A stretch of DNA of 64,000 nt from UBA4781 sp963556045 (GTDB lineage: Bacteria; Chloroflexota; Anaerolineae; Anaerolineales; Anaerolineaceae). Made by a program: the position numbers and the translations under genes. Of this stretch, positions 60,051 through 64,000 are shown piece after piece (positions within the stretch are counted from its first letter, which is position 1; each line of letters starts with the position of its first letter). Location of the stretch: NCBI GenBank assembly GCA_963556045.3, contig CAUVYA020000002.1:1116001-1180000 (forward strand), written 5' to 3'. Below the pieces are notes generated by a model. That model worked only from the letters and a program-made list of their open reading frames with translations, had not been told where the DNA came from and searched no databases.

Positions 60051-60644
60051 ATGAATAAGAAGGAAATTGGAAATACATTTCTGCGCCTATCGAGTGTCTT
60101 TCTGTTTTTGGTATTGGCAGCCGCCTGTTCCAGCGGTGAGAGTCAGGAAGAGGTTACGCCGGTAGAAGAGAATAATCAAGAACCTGTGGCGATGGCTGCG
60201 GTGGAAGAGGCGCCCGTCATGTATCAAGAAATGCAATTCCCGGATTCCGAGTTTCTGTTTGAAGTATATGGAGTTGGCGGTCCGATGTTTCCCTGCCGCT
60301 TTTATGTGGTAAACGATGTGACAACAGATCAAGCCGCACAATATTACCTTGAAAAATTGCCCTGGTTCACAGTCGAGCAGGATGAGGTGGTGGATGGTCA
60401 GCGCCACTTTCAGACAGATTATTCAGAACCTGTATGGGGTCAGCTTGATGTTGAAGATCCAGAGGATTTGGAGCAGGTGGGAATTGAACTGGATGGTAGG
60501 CTGGTGGGCGTTGAGGTCGTCCATTCAAATTACACCGGCGGGTTCAGTAATCTGTCCTTTGCAGCTGCATCTGACGACCCCGACAAACAGATCCCGCCAG
60601 ACGCAACCATCATCGTCCTGACCTATTTCAGCAATCCATACTAA
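60051..60644 (+). CDS. Predicted lipoprotein, unknown function
   Basis: 197 residues. The lipobox AAAC (Cys near residue 25) is followed by an acidic linker (SQEEVTPVEENNQEPV), then a domain of about 140 residues (FEVYGVGGPMFPCRFYVV, QAAQYYLEKLPWF) with one further cysteine. GAGGAGAG precedes the ATG. Family not recognised. It lies between two tRNA-Lys-like repeats together with the next gene. Confidence 0.7.
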   Translation: MNKKEIGNTFLRLSSVFLFLVLAAACSSGESQEEVTPVEENNQEPVAMAAVEEAPVMYQEMQFPDSEFLFEVYGVGGPMFPCRFYVVNDVTTDQAAQYYLEKLPWFTVEQDEVVDGQRHFQTDYSEPVWGQLDVEDPEDLEQVGIELDGRLVGVEVVHSNYTGGFSNLSFAAASDDPDKQIPPDATIIVLTYFSNPY

Positions 60645-60661
60645 ACCGAAAGGTTTTCAAC

Positions 60662-61639
60662 ATGCGGAAGAACATGAGCTTCTTAAAAGCCATCGTGATC
60701 GGGTTGGCGGTATTCCCAATTTTATTTCTGGCTGCTTGTTCGCCAAAAGCAGAGCAGGATCCGCTTTGGAGCGAAACCCCCAGCCCCACTGTGATCCTTG
60801 ATGAAGAAGCCATCCCCGGTACAGCTGATTCCGCGTCAGCTGGTGGGGGTGATGGAGGCGTTGACTCGCCGGGGGCTGATGGCTCACAAGGAACAGACCT
60901 TGGATCCGCATCAGAATTTTCAGGGGACCTGTCGGAACAGGGCACGTCTCTGAACCAGAACACTTGTGAACAAATGCTCGCCGACAGCCCCGTTTTCCAT
61001 CCGTACCTTCTGGTGGCGGAAGGGGTATCACGCACCTACGCGACGTTGAATGGCGAAACTCGTCAGGTGATCACAGATGTAAGTCCGGGGGAATTCACAA
61101 TGTTAACGATCGATAGCAATGGGGAACAGACTGAATCAAACTGGACCTGCGATCAGAATGGTATTGCAGGTTATTCACTGGATGCCTTCTTCGCTGATAT
61201 GCTGAGCGACTTTGGTGGAGCATATTGGGATGTGAAAGTTGATGGCACTATGCTTCCCACGGATGTTTCTGTGGGTGATTCCTGGCAGGCGGTTGTGACC
61301 ATCACCGTCGGGGTTGAGCAAGGTGGTGCGGATAGTAAAAATATCATCATCCTTACCACCGAATTCACTGCGGTTGTTGAAGAATCGATCACAGTGCCAG
61401 CCGGCACGTTCAATGCGCTGCGCATTGATCATAAAACGAATGGAGAGAACACGCTGGTGGTGGCGGGGGATGACGCCACCCTCACACAGCATCTTGCAAC
61501 GATCGAAGCTAGCGGATCCGACTGGTACGCGCCATGCATCGGTAAAGTACGCACAGAAACACGCAGCACAGTAACAGGAATCACTGATATCCAGCACGAA
61601 AGCCGCGAGGAATTGATTTCAGTAACGATCAGCCACTGA
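60662..61639 (+). CDS. Predicted lipoprotein, unknown function
   Basis: 325 residues. Lipobox LAAC at about residue 26, a Gly/Ser/Asp-rich linker (SASAGGGDGGVDSPGADGSQ), then a beta-rich domain (about 100-325) with VTTTI-type strands and a cysteine near the end (WYAPCIGKVRTE). The pattern recalls proteins with a DUF3108-like barrel but the match is weak. It starts 17 bases behind the preceding lipoprotein gene, so one operon. Confidence 0.7.
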   Translation: MRKNMSFLKAIVIGLAVFPILFLAACSPKAEQDPLWSETPSPTVILDEEAIPGTADSASAGGGDGGVDSPGADGSQGTDLGSASEFSGDLSEQGTSLNQNTCEQMLADSPVFHPYLLVAEGVSRTYATLNGETRQVITDVSPGEFTMLTIDSNGEQTESNWTCDQNGIAGYSLDAFFADMLSDFGGAYWDVKVDGTMLPTDVSVGDSWQAVVTITVGVEQGGADSKNIIILTTEFTAVVEESITVPAGTFNALRIDHKTNGENTLVVAGDDATLTQHLATIEASGSDWYAPCIGKVRTETRSTVTGITDIQHESREELISVTISH

Positions 61640-61734
61640 TTTTTGCTTTTTCTGCGATTAATAAAAAGGTGTACTGTATCTTCTACCATCGCACCGTGTA
61701 AATTATTCAGTAATCGATCAGCAGAAAAGATCAC

Positions 61735-61864
61735 GGCGCACTAGCTCAACTGGCAGAACAACTGACTCTTAATCAGTAGGTTCAGGGGTTGACCTTCCCA
61801 CTCTCCACAGGAGAGTACGAAATCTGGTGCATCATTCTGTGTTTAACATGACAAAAGGTGACAA
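61735..61864 (+). repeat. Chimeric tRNA-Lys pseudo-copy
   Basis: The first 52 bases match the 5' part of tRNA-Lys(CTT) with one change (AGAGC to AGAAC). From TAGGTTCAGG it continues as the hairpin-bearing repeat seen at 59604-59690, with some substitutions. It cannot fold as a functional tRNA because the T arm is lost. Together with the first copy it brackets the two lipoprotein genes. Confidence 0.75.
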
Positions 61865-62224
61865 AAAATGACAGTTTTCCAATTTTCGATGATTGGTTTC
61901 CATGGAACCAAAAAAACTGGTCATGGGCTTAAACTGGAAGTATCAACATTTTTTCTTCATAAAGACTGAATATTAATAATGAAAACAATAATAGTAAAAA
62001 TAGTACAAAATTGAATTAAAAATGGAATGTATCTTACAGAGACTTTTATCTATCGACCGGATTTCGCCAAATACACGCCGGAAAAGATGAAACGTGCCCA
62101 AATGCTATGACAGGAAACGAACTAAAGCTGAGCTTTGGAAATTAATAATGGCTAACTTCCTAAAGCGCTATTTTCGGCTTTTTGTTCAGTAGCTATAATT
62201 CCGATCTTGTTGAAAAAATAGCTA
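61865..62224. other. Non-coding AT-rich stretch
   Basis: No supported gene or RNA. A short degraded coding-like segment near 62040-62130 (in one frame TYRPDFAKYTPEKMKRA) resembles a fragment of a larger gene, but it is too short to assign. Confidence 0.3.
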
Positions 62225-62236
62225 TTGATTTTTACT

Positions 62237-62287
62237 CCAGTTTGGTATAATACGAACTGGAAACATGATTAAGTAATGGTTCCAGTT
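62237..62287 (+). promoter_or_regulatory. Promoter and operator of the AbiE-type pair
   Basis: Extended -10 TGGTATAAT (62244-62251) lies inside the inverted repeat CCAGTT-N12-AACTGG (62237-62242 and 62255-62260). A third CCAGTT half-site lies at 62282-62287. AbiEi antitoxins are known to repress their own promoter through inverted repeats, which fits this layout. Confidence 0.58.
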
Positions 62288-62295
62288 GGCGTAAT

Positions 62296-62880
62296 ATGAA
62301 GAATCAACTATTAATTGAATTACATAAGCAGCCCCAGACAGTTTTTTCTCTTAAAGAAATATCTTTGTTGATGCCGGAGTTGGAGTACAACAATCTCAGT
62401 AATCAAGTATTATACTTGGCAAAACAGGGGGCGATCAAAAGGCTTGCGCGTGGTATTTATGCAAAAGATGAATACAGTCCTTTGGAGCTGGCTAATAAGC
62501 TGTACACACCTTCATATATAAGTCTGGAAACGGTTTTTCTTTCGGCAGGGATCACTTTTCAGTATTATGAACGAATTTTCTCTGTGTCATACCTGACCCG
62601 CACGGTAGAGGTTGACGGCCATACTCTCCAGTATCATCAAATGAGTAAAAATATTTTGCTTGAAAAACGTGGTTTGGTTGAACGCGACAACATCACCATT
62701 GCCTCACCAGAACGAGCTTTTTTAGATGCATTATATCTGTATAAAAACTATCATTTTGATAACCTTGGTGGATTGGATTGGGATAAAGTCTTCGAGTTAG
62801 TAGATATCTATAAAAGCAAAGCGATGCGAAAACGAGCAGATGAATATCACCAAATCTATCAGGAGGAATACGTTGAATAA
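62296..62880 (+). CDS. AbiEi-family antitoxin / transcriptional regulator
   Basis: 194 residues. An N-terminal winged helix (SLKEISLLMPELEYNNLSNQ, LAKQGAIKRLARGIYAKDE) and a C-terminal domain (ASPERAFLDALYLYKN) match the AbiEi type. It pairs with the nucleotidyltransferase that follows (8-base overlap). Type IV antitoxins of this group counter the toxin without binding it and autoregulate the operon. Confidence 0.84.
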   Translation: MKNQLLIELHKQPQTVFSLKEISLLMPELEYNNLSNQVLYLAKQGAIKRLARGIYAKDEYSPLELANKLYTPSYISLETVFLSAGITFQYYERIFSVSYLTRTVEVDGHTLQYHQMSKNILLEKRGLVERDNITIASPERAFLDALYLYKNYHFDNLGGLDWDKVFELVDIYKSKAMRKRADEYHQIYQEEYVE

Positions 62881-63565
62881 AACCAAACACCGTAATAAGC
62901 TTCTTGAAATTCTCAAGGACATCTATAACGATCCGGAACTCCGTACTGCTCTTGGCTTCAAAGGTGGGACAGCGGCTATGCTGTTTTATGATCTGCCGCG
63001 CTTGTCGGTTGATCTGGATTTTAATCTATTGAAGCTTGGCAAGGAGGATCAGGTCTTTGAGAAGGTCAAGGGTATCCTGGAAAAACATGGTGAACTGCGA
63101 GAAGCACGCAAAAAACGTTACACTCTATTTTTCCTGGGGAGTTATGAATGGGGTGAGGTTAATATCAAAGTGGAAATTTCCCGCCGGGAATCATTCAGCA
63201 GCTTTGAGCCTAAAAATTATATGGGAATTACCATGCTGGTGATGAAGCAGGCAGACATGACGGCTGGCAAGCTGTCGGCTATTATTACCCGCAAGAAACC
63301 GGCTATGCGCGACGTTTTTGATAGTTGGTTCTTTTTAAAGAATCACTGGCCGGTCGACGAAAAGGTATTTGAGCAAAAGACCGGTATGAGCCTGGAAAAA
63401 GGATTGGAGATCATCATTAAGCAAATTGAAGGCATCCGCAGCAATGAGATTTTGCAAGGTTTGGGTGAATTGATCACAGAAGGGCAAAAAAACTGGGCGC
63501 GTGAAAAGTTGGTTGAAGAGACTGTTTTTCAATTGAGGCTTTTACAGGAAGTTTATAAAAAATGA
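62873..63565 (+). CDS. AbiEii-family nucleotidyltransferase toxin
   Basis: 230 residues from TTG 62873, chosen because AGGAGG (62861-62866) lies seven bases upstream; an in-frame ATG at 62840 is less likely. The nucleotidyltransferase motif GGTAAMLFYDLPRLS-DLDF is intact, as is VKVEISRRESF and the C-terminal helical part (ARKKPAMRDVFDSWF-like). By family it modifies tRNA or another RNA and gives phage-abortive infection. Confidence 0.86.
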   Translation: MNKTKHRNKLLEILKDIYNDPELRTALGFKGGTAAMLFYDLPRLSVDLDFNLLKLGKEDQVFEKVKGILEKHGELREARKKRYTLFFLGSYEWGEVNIKVEISRRESFSSFEPKNYMGITMLVMKQADMTAGKLSAIITRKKPAMRDVFDSWFFLKNHWPVDEKVFEQKTGMSLEKGLEIIIKQIEGIRSNEILQGLGELITEGQKNWAREKLVEETVFQLRLLQEVYKK

Positions 63566-64000
63566 TGGGAGTTGATGATCCCAAGTACCTTCTGCTTCAG
63601 TTTTATCTGCTTAGAGATAGTAACTAGCGGCCAAAGCTTCAAGAAGCTCGCCATCTGTAGCGGCTAGAGTAGTGTTATTCATATAGCGTTATTAACTTGG
63701 ATCGATTAATTACAACATACAAAATATACCAACAGATTTTTGTTACGCATTTACATTCCATGATGAGAAACTGGATCATAATAGCCGATAAATTGAAACA
63801 TTTCAGATTGGTTTAGGATTGGCTGAAAAATAGGCATTCTTGGCATTTTTATGGGACATTGTTGAAAAAGAAATACGCCTGGGCATATCTTATTATTGAG
63901 GGGAAAATTTATATTTCGCCTAGAAAACTCGTCGCAAAAGAAAGATTGTGCGACTTTTATTTACATTTACTCATACAAACAAACGTCTAATTTCTTTGAG
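63566..64000. other. Non-coding end of the window
   Basis: 435 bases of AT-rich sequence with no supported reading frame, RNA or repeat. Confidence 0.4.

Noticed and set aside
61735..61807. Second functional tRNA-Lys
   Set aside because: The T arm and acceptor 3' strand are not able to pair because a hairpin unit replaces the T loop region.

Overview
The window looks like chromosomal DNA of an anaerobic Chloroflexota bacterium, most likely class Anaerolineae. This is inferred from the gene content: Thr/Pro-rich linkers behind lipoprotein signal peptides, several NBR1-type Ig-like lipoproteins, a c-di-AMP operon next to der and lepB, a membrane-fused bactofilin-like protein, and a sugar-phosphate microcompartment. 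No marker gene was compared with a database. Coding density is high and most starts have a clear GAGG-type ribosome binding site.

Layout. 1-7.4 kb: 5' part of polA (minus), then a plus-strand wecC-wecB-glycosyltransferase cluster, a phosphoribosyltransferase and a phosphodiesterase-like hydrolase. 7.5-13.8 kb (minus): bactofilin-like membrane protein, solute-binding lipoprotein, chelatase-type AAA/VWA pair and a lipoprotein. 13.9-20.4 kb (plus): the most unusual region, a compact operon that encodes a ubiquitin-like conjugation pathway. It has an E1-like enzyme fused to a FadR-type DNA-binding domain, a membrane-anchored RING-like protein, a UBL-E2 fusion, a free YukD-like UBL, a JAMM peptidase, a membrane FHA protein and a VWA lipoprotein. 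A promoter and palindromic sites precede it. 20.5-26.3 kb: NarL-type two-component system divergent from a MacAB-type exporter. 26.3-30.6 kb: VOC protein, slipin, a frameshifted glycosyltransferase and an MFS transporter.

30.8-39.4 kb: amino-sugar PTS operon (EIIA, fused EIIC-EIID, EIIB, SIS isomerase, and a nagA riddled with indels), two divergent DeoR regulators and a second, intact nagA. 39.4-46.9 kb: tRNA-Lys(TTT), an orphan YgiT-type zinc-finger gene, and a complete-looking microcompartment operon. That operon runs rpiB, deoC, BMC-P, acylating aldehyde dehydrogenase, BMC-H, eutJ, BMC-T, a EutQ-N-like gene and two more BMC-P. It is divergent from a GntR/UTRA regulator with a palindromic operator between opposed promoters. 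This matches the sugar-phosphate-utilising (SPU) class. The pathway it suggests is deoxyribose-5-phosphate to glyceraldehyde-3-phosphate plus acetaldehyde, then acetyl-CoA inside the shell.

46.9-54.5 kb: housekeeping genes lepB, der, YbbR/CdaR, cdaA and coaE (minus), then tRNA-Phe, a YabE-like G5/3D protein and rsmA (plus). 54.5-59.5 kb: a polyprenol-phosphate glycosyltransferase, three tandem NBR1-like lipoprotein paralogues and a membrane protein. 59.5-64 kb: tRNA-Lys(CTT), degenerate tRNA-derived repeats flanking two lipoprotein genes, and an AbiE-type toxin-antitoxin pair, which give this end an accessory character.

Several genes (glycosyltransferase near 28.86 kb, nagA at 32.3-32.7 kb, three shell-locus genes at 40.2-40.75 kb, a membrane protein near 59.36 kb) carry one-base indels, often in short homopolymers. 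Clustered sequence errors and real decay cannot be told apart from the sequence alone.
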